Shown here: piece by piece, positions 8,144 through 15,109 of the stretch | Layout of the letters: every line of letters starts with the position of its first letter | How positions within the stretch are numbered: position 1 is the stretch's first letter | Assembly: GCF_000725485.1 (NCBI RefSeq) | Contig: NZ_JOAG01000042.1 | Span: forward strand, 62,001 to 126,000 | Direction of reading: 5' to 3' | Source of the DNA: Nonomuraea candida | GTDB lineage: Bacteria > Actinomycetota > Actinomycetes > Streptosporangiales > Streptosporangiaceae | DNA: 64,000 nt | Notes under the pieces: generated by a model | Seen by the model: the letters and a program-made list of their open reading frames with translations, nothing else | Told to the model about the DNA's origin: nothing | Database searches by the model: none | Program-made: the position numbers and the translations under genes

Positions 8144-9202
8144 ATGAAGTTCTCGACCTTCCACCTCTTCCACCGCTTCGACGGGCAGAGCTTCAAGGAC
8201 GTCTACGACTACCACCTGGAGCTCGCCGAGCTGGCCGAGGAGCTGGGGTTCGACGGGGTGCGGCTGGCCGAGCACCACTTCCGCGACTACGGCGTCGTCC
8301 CCAGCCTGTTCACCATGCTCGCCCACCTCGCCGCCCGCACCTCCCGCATCAGGCTGGGCACCGGCATCGTCGTGCTGCCCCTGCACAACCCCATCCACGT
8401 CGCCGAGGAGGCCGCGCAGGTGGACGTGCTGTCCGGGGGGCGGCTGGAGCTGGGGATCGGGCGGGGGTACCAGAGCTTCGAGTTCGAGGGGTTCGGGATC
8501 GATCTGGCGGAGGCGCGCGACCGGTTCAACGAGGCGCTCGAGGTGATCGTGGGCCTCTGGTCGCAGGAGACGTACCGGCACGAGGGGAAGTTCTACCGGA
8601 CCGGGACCGAGGTGTCGCTGGTGCCCAGGCCGCTGCAGGACCCCCACCCGCCGCTGCACGTCGCGGCCGTCTCGCCGGAGACCGTGACCATGTACGCCGA
8701 GCGCGGCCTGCCCATCCTGGCCGACCCCGCGGCCCCGTTCCGCAAGGTCGTCAAGGCGGCCGAGACCTGGCGGGAGACGGCCGCGCGGGCCGGGCACGCG
8801 CCGGGCGCGGAGCTGGTGGTGGCCCGCAGCGTGTACGTCGCCCCCACCCTGGAGCAGGCCCGGGCCGACCAGGAGCGGTTCGAGGCGTCGTTCGACCGTT
8901 CGCGCATCTTCAACGAGCGCAGCGCGCCCATCGACCCCAGGACGGGCCGGGCCGCGCAGGGGTTCGAGTACTACCAGGACCGTTACCTCAAGGGCGGCGC
9001 GCTCTCCTCCGACTTCCGGTGGGAGCAGCTGGAGGTCATCGGCGACCCGGCGCGGGTGATCGAGCAGATCTCGCTGCTCAGGGAGGCCGGGTTCGGCAAC
9101 CTCCTGTGCGACTTCGGCAGCACCCGGCCGATGCCGCTGGAGGACATGAAGCGGGTCATGCGCTTCTTCGCGACCGAAGTCATGCCGGCCTTCGCCGGCT
9201 GA
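8144..9202 (+). CDS. LLM-class flavin-dependent monooxygenase
   Basis: 352 residues from ATG 8144, with GAGGGGA upstream. It is a luciferase-like TIM-barrel protein: N-terminal LGFDGVRLAEHHF, RIRLGTGIVVLPLHNP, the flavin-loop segment LSGGRLELGIGRGYQSFEFEGFGID and a C-terminal IGDPARVIEQI. The HHF/GIGRGYQ pattern resembles FMN/F420-using oxygenases of alkanal-monooxygenase type. It starts an operon with the acyl-CoA ligase 39 bp downstream and lies under the shared palindrome. Oxygenation of an acid or ketone feeding the CoA pathway is inferred; the substrate is unknown. Confidence 0.8.
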   Translation: MKFSTFHLFHRFDGQSFKDVYDYHLELAELAEELGFDGVRLAEHHFRDYGVVPSLFTMLAHLAARTSRIRLGTGIVVLPLHNPIHVAEEAAQVDVLSGGRLELGIGRGYQSFEFEGFGIDLAEARDRFNEALEVIVGLWSQETYRHEGKFYRTGTEVSLVPRPLQDPHPPLHVAAVSPETVTMYAERGLPILADPAAPFRKVVKAAETWRETAARAGHAPGAELVVARSVYVAPTLEQARADQERFEASFDRSRIFNERSAPIDPRTGRAAQGFEYYQDRYLKGGALSSDFRWEQLEVIGDPARVIEQISLLREAGFGNLLCDFGSTRPMPLEDMKRVMRFFATEVMPAFAG

Positions 9203-9241
9203 AGTCCTGCCGGCCGTCGTGCCGGCTGAAGGGGGCTGACG

Positions 9242-10726
9242 ATGATCCACAGCCTGTCCCTGTCCGACGTCCTCGCCGATCACGCCCGCAGCCGTCCGCA
9301 GGTGACGGCGGTGGTGGACGGGCAGCTCCGGCTCGGCTATCCGGAGCTGGACGAGCGGGTCTCCCGGCTGGCGGCGGCGCTGGACGGGCGGGGCGTGAGC
9401 GCCGGCGACCGGGTGTTGTGGCTGGGCCGCAACTCGCACGCGGTGCTGGAGCTGCTGCTGGCCTGCTCGCGGCTGGGCGCGGTCTGCTGCCCGGCGAACT
9501 GGCGGCAGTCGGAGGACGAGCTGCGCTTCGTGCTCGCCGACCTGGCCCCCGCGGCCGTGTTCCACGAGGAGTCCGAGACCGTCGCGGCGCTGCGCGAGCC
9601 GTCGTGGGTGCGGGCCGGCGAGGAGTACGAGCGGCTGCTCGGCCAGGCCGCCCCCCGGGAGTTCCCCCAGGTCGCCGACACCGAGCCGGTCCTGGCCCTC
9701 TACACCGCCGCGTTCGGGGGCCGGCCGGCCGCCGCCCTGCTCAGCAGCGCCGCGCTGGTCGCGCACGCCACGTCGCTGCTGGTCGTACGGCAGATGGAGC
9801 CCGGCTTCACCTTCCTCAACAACGGCCCGCTCTTCCACGTCGGGACCATGATGTTCTGCCTGGCCACGTTCCAGATCGGCGGCACGAACGTCTTCACCCC
9901 GGCCTTCGACGCCGAGGAGGTGTGCCGGCTGATCGACGCCGAGCGGGTGACGCAGGCGTTCCTGTTCGGGCCGATGATCGACGCGGTGGCCAGGGCGAAC
10001 GCCGGCGGCAAGTACGACCTGTCGTCGCTCCGCTTCGTCTCCCACTCCCCCGAGTGGGACGACATGATCACCGTGGACGACTCGCCCTGGTGCCGCTCGA
10101 AGATGGGCGGCTACGGGCAGACCGAGGTGGGCGGCATGCTGACGTTCCTGGGGCTGGCGGAGGGCGGGGCCGGGTTCGCGGGGCGGCCGTCGCCGCTGGT
10201 GCAGGTACGCCTGCTGGCGCCGGACGGGAGCGAGGTGCCGGCGGGCGAGGTCGGGGAGATCTGCGCCCGCGGCAAGACCCTCTTTTCCGGATATTTCGCC
10301 CGGCCCGGCTTAAATGCGGAAAAGGTGCGGTACGGCTGGCACCACACCGGCGACCTCGGCCGCCGCGAACCCGACGGCACCATCACCTTCATCGGCCCCA
10401 GGCTCCGCATGATCAAGTCGGGGGCCGAGAACATCTACCCGGCCGAGGTGGAACGCGCGCTCAAGTCCCACCCCGCCGTGGCCGACGCCGCCGTCATCGG
10501 GGTGCCCGACCCCGACTGGCACCAGACGGTCAAGGCCCTGGTGGTGCTGGAGGGCGGGGCGCGGGCGACGGAGGACGACCTGGTGGAGCACGTCAGGGGG
10601 CTGCTGGCGGCGTACAAGCGCCCACGTCACGTCACGTTCGTGCCGGAGCTCCCCAAGCGCGGCTTCACCCCCGACTACGACGCGCTGGACGCGGCCCACG
10701 GCGGCGGCAACTACCCGGGCGAGTGA
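9242..10726 (+). CDS. AMP-binding acyl-CoA ligase with divergent P-loop
   Basis: 494 residues, ANL-superfamily adenylating enzyme. The C-terminal half is standard (GGYGQTEVGGM, ARGKTLFSGYF, WHHTGDLGRREPDG, KSGAENIYPAEVE). The normally glycine-rich phosphate loop (usual YTSGTTGRPKG) here reads LYTAAFGGRPAAALLS, with no lysine, and the C-terminal lysine region reads LPKRGFTPDYDALD. I recall this combination in a FadD-like actinobacterial subfamily, so it need not be inactive. It forms an operon with the monooxygenase and probably activates a carboxylic acid to its CoA thioester. The gene's 3' end is the first copy of a tandem repeat. Confidence 0.8.
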   Translation: MIHSLSLSDVLADHARSRPQVTAVVDGQLRLGYPELDERVSRLAAALDGRGVSAGDRVLWLGRNSHAVLELLLACSRLGAVCCPANWRQSEDELRFVLADLAPAAVFHEESETVAALREPSWVRAGEEYERLLGQAAPREFPQVADTEPVLALYTAAFGGRPAAALLSSAALVAHATSLLVVRQMEPGFTFLNNGPLFHVGTMMFCLATFQIGGTNVFTPAFDAEEVCRLIDAERVTQAFLFGPMIDAVARANAGGKYDLSSLRFVSHSPEWDDMITVDDSPWCRSKMGGYGQTEVGGMLTFLGLAEGGAGFAGRPSPLVQVRLLAPDGSEVPAGEVGEICARGKTLFSGYFARPGLNAEKVRYGWHHTGDLGRREPDGTITFIGPRLRMIKSGAENIYPAEVERALKSHPAVADAAVIGVPDPDWHQTVKALVVLEGGARATEDDLVEHVRGLLAAYKRPRHVTFVPELPKRGFTPDYDALDAAHGGGNYPGE

Positions 10727-10824
10727 ACCGGCCCCGCGACTATCCGGGCGAGTGAACCGGCCCCGCGACTACCCCGGCGAGCGAACCGGCCCCGCGACCG
10801 CCCGGGCGGGTGATCAGCCCCGCG
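10710..10824. repeat. 29-bp tandem repeat spanning ligase 3' end
   Basis: About four copies of a 29-bp unit begin at 10710, 10739, 10768 and 10797. The first contains the last codons and stop of the ligase gene (NYPGE, stop); copy 2 repeats the same ending, and copies 3 and 4 are more diverged. Local tandem duplication of the gene end is the simplest reading. Confidence 0.75.
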
Positions 10825-11407
10825 TCAGGGGCAGTCCCGCCTCCAGGTGGGCCATGGCCTCGTCGAGCCGGGCCGGCGCGTCCATCTCCGGATGCTCCAC
10901 CCACTCGAACCAGAGCGCCAGGATCACCCCCATGATCGCCCCCGTCACGTTGCGGATCTCCGGATCGTCCGGGGCGCGCCCCTCGCGCCGCGCGAGCCGC
11001 TCCTGGAGGGTCCGGGCCACGCCGGTCACGTTGGCGATGCTCGCCGCCCACAGCTCGGGCATCGTGAGCATGAGCAGCTCGCGCGCCACGCTGTCGGCGC
11101 GCTCCTGCGGCGTCTGCCCCTCGATCACGGCCCGCATGGCCGTGCGCACCGCCCGCACCGGCCCGAACTCGGGCGGCACCGCGTCCAGCGCCTCGACGAA
11201 CGGCGGGAACTGGTCCACCAGCACCAGGTCCTCTTTGGTGGGGAAATAGCGGAAGACGGTGCTGGGCGCGACCTCGGCCGCCTCGGCGATCTGCTCGACC
11301 GTGGTGGCCGCGTAGCCCTGGTCGCGGAACAGCCGCAGCGCCTCCTTCTGGATCAACGCCCTCGTCTTGGCCTTCTTCCGCTCGCGCAGGCCCGGTCGCT
11401 CGCTCAT
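10814..11407 (-). CDS. TetR-family transcriptional regulator
   Basis: 197 residues. The N-terminal TetR helix-turn-helix is textbook (ALRLFRDQGYAATTVEQIAEAAEVAPSTVFRYFPTKEDLV), followed by a helical ligand domain. It is convergent with the monooxygenase/ligase operon and tandem with the cyclase gene. Its location inside the CoA-catabolic region makes it a candidate for the shared CCAAGCG-type palindrome, but its own promoter carries a different palindrome (11444-11455), so that link is uncertain. Confidence 0.85.
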   Translation of the reverse strand: MSERPGLRERKKAKTRALIQKEALRLFRDQGYAATTVEQIAEAAEVAPSTVFRYFPTKEDLVLVDQFPPFVEALDAVPPEFGPVRAVRTAMRAVIEGQTPQERADSVARELLMLTMPELWAASIANVTGVARTLQERLARREGRAPDDPEIRNVTGAIMGVILALWFEWVEHPEMDAPARLDEAMAHLEAGLPLTRG

Positions 11408-11443
11408 GGCACCGCATTCTCGGGGGTACGGGGGCGCGCGTCC

Positions 11444-11455
11444 ACTCCCGGGAGT
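11444..11455. promoter_or_regulatory. Palindrome upstream of TetR gene
   Basis: ACTCCCGGGAGT is a perfect 12-bp palindrome 36 bp upstream of the TetR start. It may be an autoregulatory site and is unlike the CCAAGCG-type palindrome found at the other promoters. Confidence 0.35.
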
Positions 11456-11510
11456 TCACCGCATTTCGCTACCCTGCTCTCCTTTGCGACCGGGCACCCC
11501 TCACCGCGCC

Positions 11511-12431
11511 TCAGAGGATCGCCAGCGGGGTGAGCGGGCTGCCGGTGCCGCCCTCGATGCGCAGCGGCGCCGCCACGAACACGAACTCCGTACGGCCCCC
11601 GCGCTCCAGGGCGGCTCCCAGCTCCTCCAGCCAGAGCATCTCGATCAGGTGCACGCCGTGCCGGTGGAGCAGGACGAGGTGCAGGTCGTCCTCCGGCGGC
11701 TCGTCGGCCAGCCCGCGCCCGTCGAGCCCGCCGATGGCGGCGTTGTCGCAGGCCACCGCGGCCACGTCGTGCGCCGCCAGCCACCGGCCCGCCTCCGCCG
11801 ACAGCCCCGGCTGGCCCGACCAGTACTCCTCGCGCGAGCGTTCCCACACCGCCGGCCAGCCGGTGCGGATCACCGCCACGTCGCCGGGGCGCGGCTCGGC
11901 GATCTCGGCCAGCAGCCCGGCCGGGACGCGGTGGCCGGCGGGCAGGTGGTCCAGGCCGAGCCGGCGGGGCACGTCGTACAGCACCCCTCGGGCCACCACC
12001 CCGCCCACCTGCTCGATCCCGCAGCGGGTGGCGCCGTAGGAGCGGACCCGGGCGGCCGGGTGGCCGTTGTAGAGCTCGTCGCCCGACCACATGTGGCACA
12101 GCGCGTCCATGTGGGTGGTGGTGCCGTGCGGGGTGACGATCAGGGCGTCGTCGGCCACCCGCAGGCCGTGGCCGATCGGGCGGGCGCCGGCCGCGTAGTC
12201 GCCGCCGTCCACGGACATGAAGTGCTGCGGCAGCGGGCGGCCCGGCAGGTGCGGCATCGTGCCGGGAGCGGGCGAGGAGGTGGCGCCCCTGATCGGCATG
12301 GCCAGGCTCAGCACCTCGCCGGTGGCGGCGCTGCGCAGGGCGTCGAGGACCACGGCCGGGGTGAGGAGGTTGAGGGTGCCACGCTGATCGTCTGGGCCGA
12401 ATCGTCCCCAGTTGTTAGGCTCGGTGGCCAA
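11511..12431 (-). CDS. Cyclase-family metal hydrolase (kynurenine formamidase-like)
   Basis: 306 residues from TTG 12431, chosen because GAAAGGAAG lies 7 bases upstream; no ATG fits. The metal-binding signature of the cyclase superfamily is present as HGTTTHMDALCH (H102, H107, D109, H113), together with DVAVIRTGW and the late ACDNAAIGG segment. Members hydrolyse amides or cyclic compounds with zinc or manganese. It starts within a copy of the shared regulon palindrome and is divergent from a serine hydrolase, so ring opening or amide cleavage within the same pathway is a reasonable inference. Confidence 0.8.
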   Translation of the reverse strand: MATEPNNWGRFGPDDQRGTLNLLTPAVVLDALRSAATGEVLSLAMPIRGATSSPAPGTMPHLPGRPLPQHFMSVDGGDYAAGARPIGHGLRVADDALIVTPHGTTTHMDALCHMWSGDELYNGHPAARVRSYGATRCGIEQVGGVVARGVLYDVPRRLGLDHLPAGHRVPAGLLAEIAEPRPGDVAVIRTGWPAVWERSREEYWSGQPGLSAEAGRWLAAHDVAAVACDNAAIGGLDGRGLADEPPEDDLHLVLLHRHGVHLIEMLWLEELGAALERGGRTEFVFVAAPLRIEGGTGSPLTPLAIL

Positions 12432-12443
12432 GTAAGCGCTTCC
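12428..12443. promoter_or_regulatory. Regulon palindrome, site 2 (weaker)
   Basis: CCAAGTAAGCGCTTCC matches the 16-bp consensus in the left half start and right half core, but the arms are imperfect. It overlaps the TTG start of the cyclase gene and lies 19 bp upstream of the divergent serine hydrolase, so it could control both. Confidence 0.45.
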
Positions 12444-12461
12444 TTTCGGTGTGGAGGTCTG

Positions 12462-13718
12462 ATGCACTGCGATCCCCGGTTCTCCCGCGTGCGCGAGGTG
12501 TTCGAGCGGCAGTTCGCCGACGGCTCCGAGCTGGGCGCGGCCTTCGCCGTCTACCTGGACGGCGAGCTGGTCGTGGACCTGTGGGACGGCGTCGCCGACC
12601 GGCACACCGGGCGGCCCTGGGAGCGCGGCACGCCCGCCTTCGCCTACTCCTGCACCAAGGCGATCACCGCCGCCGTGCTGCTGCGGCTCGCGGAGCGGGG
12701 TCTGGTGGACGTGCGCGCGCCGGTGGCCGAGGTGTGGCCCGAGTTCGCGGCCGGCGGCAAGGGGGCGACCACGGTCGAGCACCTCCTCAGCCACCAGGCC
12801 GGGCTGCCGGTGGTGGAGGAGCCGGTGCCGGTGGCGGAGTTCGAGGACCAGCCGGCCATCGCCGCCCGGCTCGCCCGCCAGACGCCGCTGTGGGAGCCGG
12901 GCAGCGCGCACGGCTATCACGCGCTGTCGTACGGGTTCCTGGTGGGCGAGGTGGTCAGGCGGGTGACGGGCAAGTCGGTCGGCGAGCTGGTCGCGGCCGA
13001 GATCGCGGGGCCGCAGAAGCTGGAGTTGTGGGTGGGCGCGCCGGACGACGTGATCGACGGGGCGGCCCGGCTCACGGCGGGCGCGCGCCCGGGTGCCGAC
13101 CGGCCCCTGAAGGTGACGGAGACCGAGGAGCCGGCCCGCGACCGGCCGCGGGCAGTTCAAGACGGCGAGCGCGCGCAGGCAGTTCAAGGCGGCGAGCGGG
13201 CGCAGGCGGCACAGGACGGCGAGCGGGCGCAGGACCCGGTGACCGCGCTGACCAGGGCGGCGCTCGACCCGCAGAGCCTGATGAACCGCGCGCTCGGCAA
13301 CCCGGGCATGAACCTGCTCAAAGGCGGCGCGAACCATCCGGTGATCCTGCGGGCCGGCTGGCCGGCGGCGGGCGTCGTCACCACCGCCAGGGGCCTGGCC
13401 GGGTTCTACCGTGCGCTGATCGGCGGCGACCTGCTGGCCCCCGCGACGCTGCGGGAGGCGCTGCGGCCCCGGGTGGCCGGTCCCGATCGGGTGCTGCTCA
13501 TGGAGACCTCGTTCGGGCTGGGCTTCATGCGGCCGTCGATGACGTTCCTGGCGCCGTCGCGCACCGCGTTCGGCCACTCGGGGATGGGCGGCTCCCTCGG
13601 GATGGCCGACCCGGAGCGCGGCCTGGCCGTCGGGTACGTGATGAACCGGATGGCCGACGCGCTCTCCGGCAACCTGCGCGGGGTGCGGCTGCTGGGGGCC
13701 GTCTACGACTCGTTGTGA
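12462..13718 (+). CDS. Serine hydrolase, beta-lactamase/esterase family
   Basis: 418 residues from ATG 12462 with GTGGAGG just upstream. The nucleophile motif is S63-C-T-K66, the second catalytic region is YHALSYGFLVGE, and the third is FGHSGMGGSLG. No signal peptide is present, so this is a cytoplasmic class-C-like esterase rather than a secreted beta-lactamase. Residues 231-257 are a hydrophilic 9-residue repeat (AVQDGERAQ, three copies) inserted between the catalytic core and the C-terminal lobe. Divergent from the cyclase; likely hydrolyses an ester or lactone of the pathway. Confidence 0.8.
   Translation: MHCDPRFSRVREVFERQFADGSELGAAFAVYLDGELVVDLWDGVADRHTGRPWERGTPAFAYSCTKAITAAVLLRLAERGLVDVRAPVAEVWPEFAAGGKGATTVEHLLSHQAGLPVVEEPVPVAEFEDQPAIAARLARQTPLWEPGSAHGYHALSYGFLVGEVVRRVTGKSVGELVAAEIAGPQKLELWVGAPDDVIDGAARLTAGARPGADRPLKVTETEEPARDRPRAVQDGERAQAVQGGERAQAAQDGERAQDPVTALTRAALDPQSLMNRALGNPGMNLLKGGANHPVILRAGWPAAGVVTTARGLAGFYRALIGGDLLAPATLREALRPRVAGPDRVLLMETSFGLGFMRPSMTFLAPSRTAFGHSGMGGSLGMADPERGLAVGYVMNRMADALSGNLRGVRLLGAVYDSL
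13152..13232 (+). repeat. In-frame 27-bp tandem repeat, three copies
   Basis: Copies at 13152-13178, 13179-13205 and 13206-13232 encode AVQDGERAQ-like units inside the serine hydrolase. The unit length keeps the frame. Confidence 0.8.
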
Positions 13719-13731
13719 GCGCATCGCCACG

Positions 13732-14469
13732 TCAGTGCATGGTCACGCCGCCGCTCACCGACAGGGTCTGCCCGGTGATGTACGCGGCGCGTTCCGTACA
13801 GAGGTAGGCCACCAGCCCGGCCACGTCGGCGGGTGTGCCGAGGCGGCGCAGCGGGATGCCCCGCGTGATCTTGCCGACCAGGGCCGGGTCGGCGGCGGAG
13901 ACCCGGCGCAGCATGGGGGTGTCGGTCGGGCCGGGGCAGACCACGTTGGAGGTGACGTGCGCCCCGGCGGCCTCCCTGGCGAGGGTCTTGGCCAGGCCGA
14001 ACAGCCCGGCCTTGGTCGCCGCGTACGCCCCCTCGCCCCCGGACCCGGCCCTGGCCCCGTCGGAGGAGACGAACACCAGCCGCCCCCACCCCCTGGCCAG
14101 CATGCCCGGCAGCAGCAGCTTGGTCAGCAGCATCGGGCCGCGCAGGTTGACCTGCCACATGAGGTCCCAGCCCGCCGGGTCGCTTTCGGTGAACGGCTCC
14201 ACGATCGCCACCCCGGCGTTGTGCACCAGCACGTCCACCTCGCCCGCCGCGTCCGCGAACCGCTCGACGGAGGCCGGCGCGGCCAGGTCCACGGGCAGGG
14301 CCCGCGCGCCGGGCAGGCCCGCCGCCACCTTCTCGGCGTTCGGCAGGTCCACGTCGGCGACCAGCACGCGGGCGCCGAGCGCGGCCAGGTCCGCGGCGAT
14401 GGCGGCGCCGATCGCGCCCGCTCCCCCGGTCACCACGGCCATCCGGCCGTCCAGGCGCAGCCCGTCCAT
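13732..14469 (-). CDS. SDR-family oxidoreductase
   Basis: 245 residues. Classical short-chain dehydrogenase: cofactor motif TGGAGAIG at residues 14-21, VLVHNAG, catalytic Ser in FVSSDG, YAATK for Tyr/Lys, and PGPTDTPM. Its ATG shares one base with the stop of the upstream isochorismatase-like gene, so the two form one coupled operon read from the palindrome at 15071-15086. Substrate not predictable; an alcohol/ketone step in the neighbouring pathway is likely. Confidence 0.85.
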   Translation of the reverse strand: MDGLRLDGRMAVVTGGAGAIGAAIAADLAALGARVLVADVDLPNAEKVAAGLPGARALPVDLAAPASVERFADAAGEVDVLVHNAGVAIVEPFTESDPAGWDLMWQVNLRGPMLLTKLLLPGMLARGWGRLVFVSSDGARAGSGGEGAYAATKAGLFGLAKTLAREAAGAHVTSNVVCPGPTDTPMLRRVSAADPALVGKITRGIPLRRLGTPADVAGLVAYLCTERAAYITGQTLSVSGGVTMH

Positions 14470-15059
14470 CAGCGCCACACCCCGGCCAGCTCGGTGGCGG
14501 TGGCGCGGCCGGCCAGCAGGCTGATCGTGTGCTTCAGCACGGCCCGCGCGTAGTCCTCGGGGATGCCCGCGACCGCGTCGGTGACCACGGTCACCCGGTA
14601 GCCCAGGTTGACCGCCTCCAGGGCCAGGCCGGGGATGCCGAGGTTGAGCGAGACGCCGAGCGCGACCACGGCCGTGACGCCCAGCGAGCGCAGCGTCATG
14701 TCCAGGGAGGTGCCGGTGAACGGGGAGAAGCCGTGGTGGCGCCGGCTCTCCAGGTCGCCGTCCGCGCGCAGCTCGGGCAGCACCTCGGTGGCGGCCGTGC
14801 CCTCCAGCATGTGGCCGGGGTCCTTCAGCAGCGAGACGATGAACGGGCAGTTGCCGGCGTGGGAGCCGGCCCGGTCGGGCCGGAACGCGGCGGTGCAGTG
14901 GATCACCGGCAGCCCCGCCCGGCGGGCCGCGCCCAGCACCCGGGCGGCGTTGGCCACCACGTCGTGGCGGGCGCACGCCGCCACCAGCTCGGGGAACTTC
15001 GTCAGGTCGCCGACGACGCCCCGCTGCATCTCCATGACCAGCACCGCCACGCGCTCCAC
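14469..15059 (-). CDS. Isochorismatase-fold protein lacking the usual catalytic residues
   Basis: 196 residues from GTG 15059, with GGAGG six bases upstream. The fold is recognisable (VERVAVLVMEMQRGVV, GLPVIHCTAAFRPDR, ALGVSLNLGIPGLALEAVNLGYRVTVVTDAVAG). The catalytic Asp of the VIDMQ motif is Glu (VMEMQ), and the nucleophile cysteine position before ALEA is replaced by the LGIPG stretch. Related actinobacterial proteins with GVSVN in this place exist, so it may be a distinct subfamily or a pseudoenzyme. First gene of an operon with the SDR. Confidence 0.7.
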   Translation of the reverse strand: MERVAVLVMEMQRGVVGDLTKFPELVAACARHDVVANAARVLGAARRAGLPVIHCTAAFRPDRAGSHAGNCPFIVSLLKDPGHMLEGTAATEVLPELRADGDLESRRHHGFSPFTGTSLDMTLRSLGVTAVVALGVSLNLGIPGLALEAVNLGYRVTVVTDAVAGIPEDYARAVLKHTISLLAGRATATELAGVWR

Positions 15060-15070
15060 CGGCGACCTCC

Positions 15071-15086
15071 ACAAGCGCTTGCTTGG
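15071..15086. promoter_or_regulatory. Regulon palindrome, site 3
   Basis: ACAAGCGCTTGCTTGG keeps the CAAGC/GCTTG core of the 16-bp consensus. On the minus strand a TATGCT -10-like box lies just upstream, the same arrangement as at site 1. The divergent kinase gene has a possible -10 TAACAT (15096-15101) eight bases before its GTG, so both genes could be affected. Confidence 0.6.
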
Positions 15087-15109
15087 CGAGGAGCATAACA
15101 TCCCCGGCC

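Noticed and set aside
10814..11407. This TetR as the proven regulator of the CCAAGCG-type sites
   Set aside because: Its own promoter lacks the motif and has a different palindrome, so the assignment is left open.
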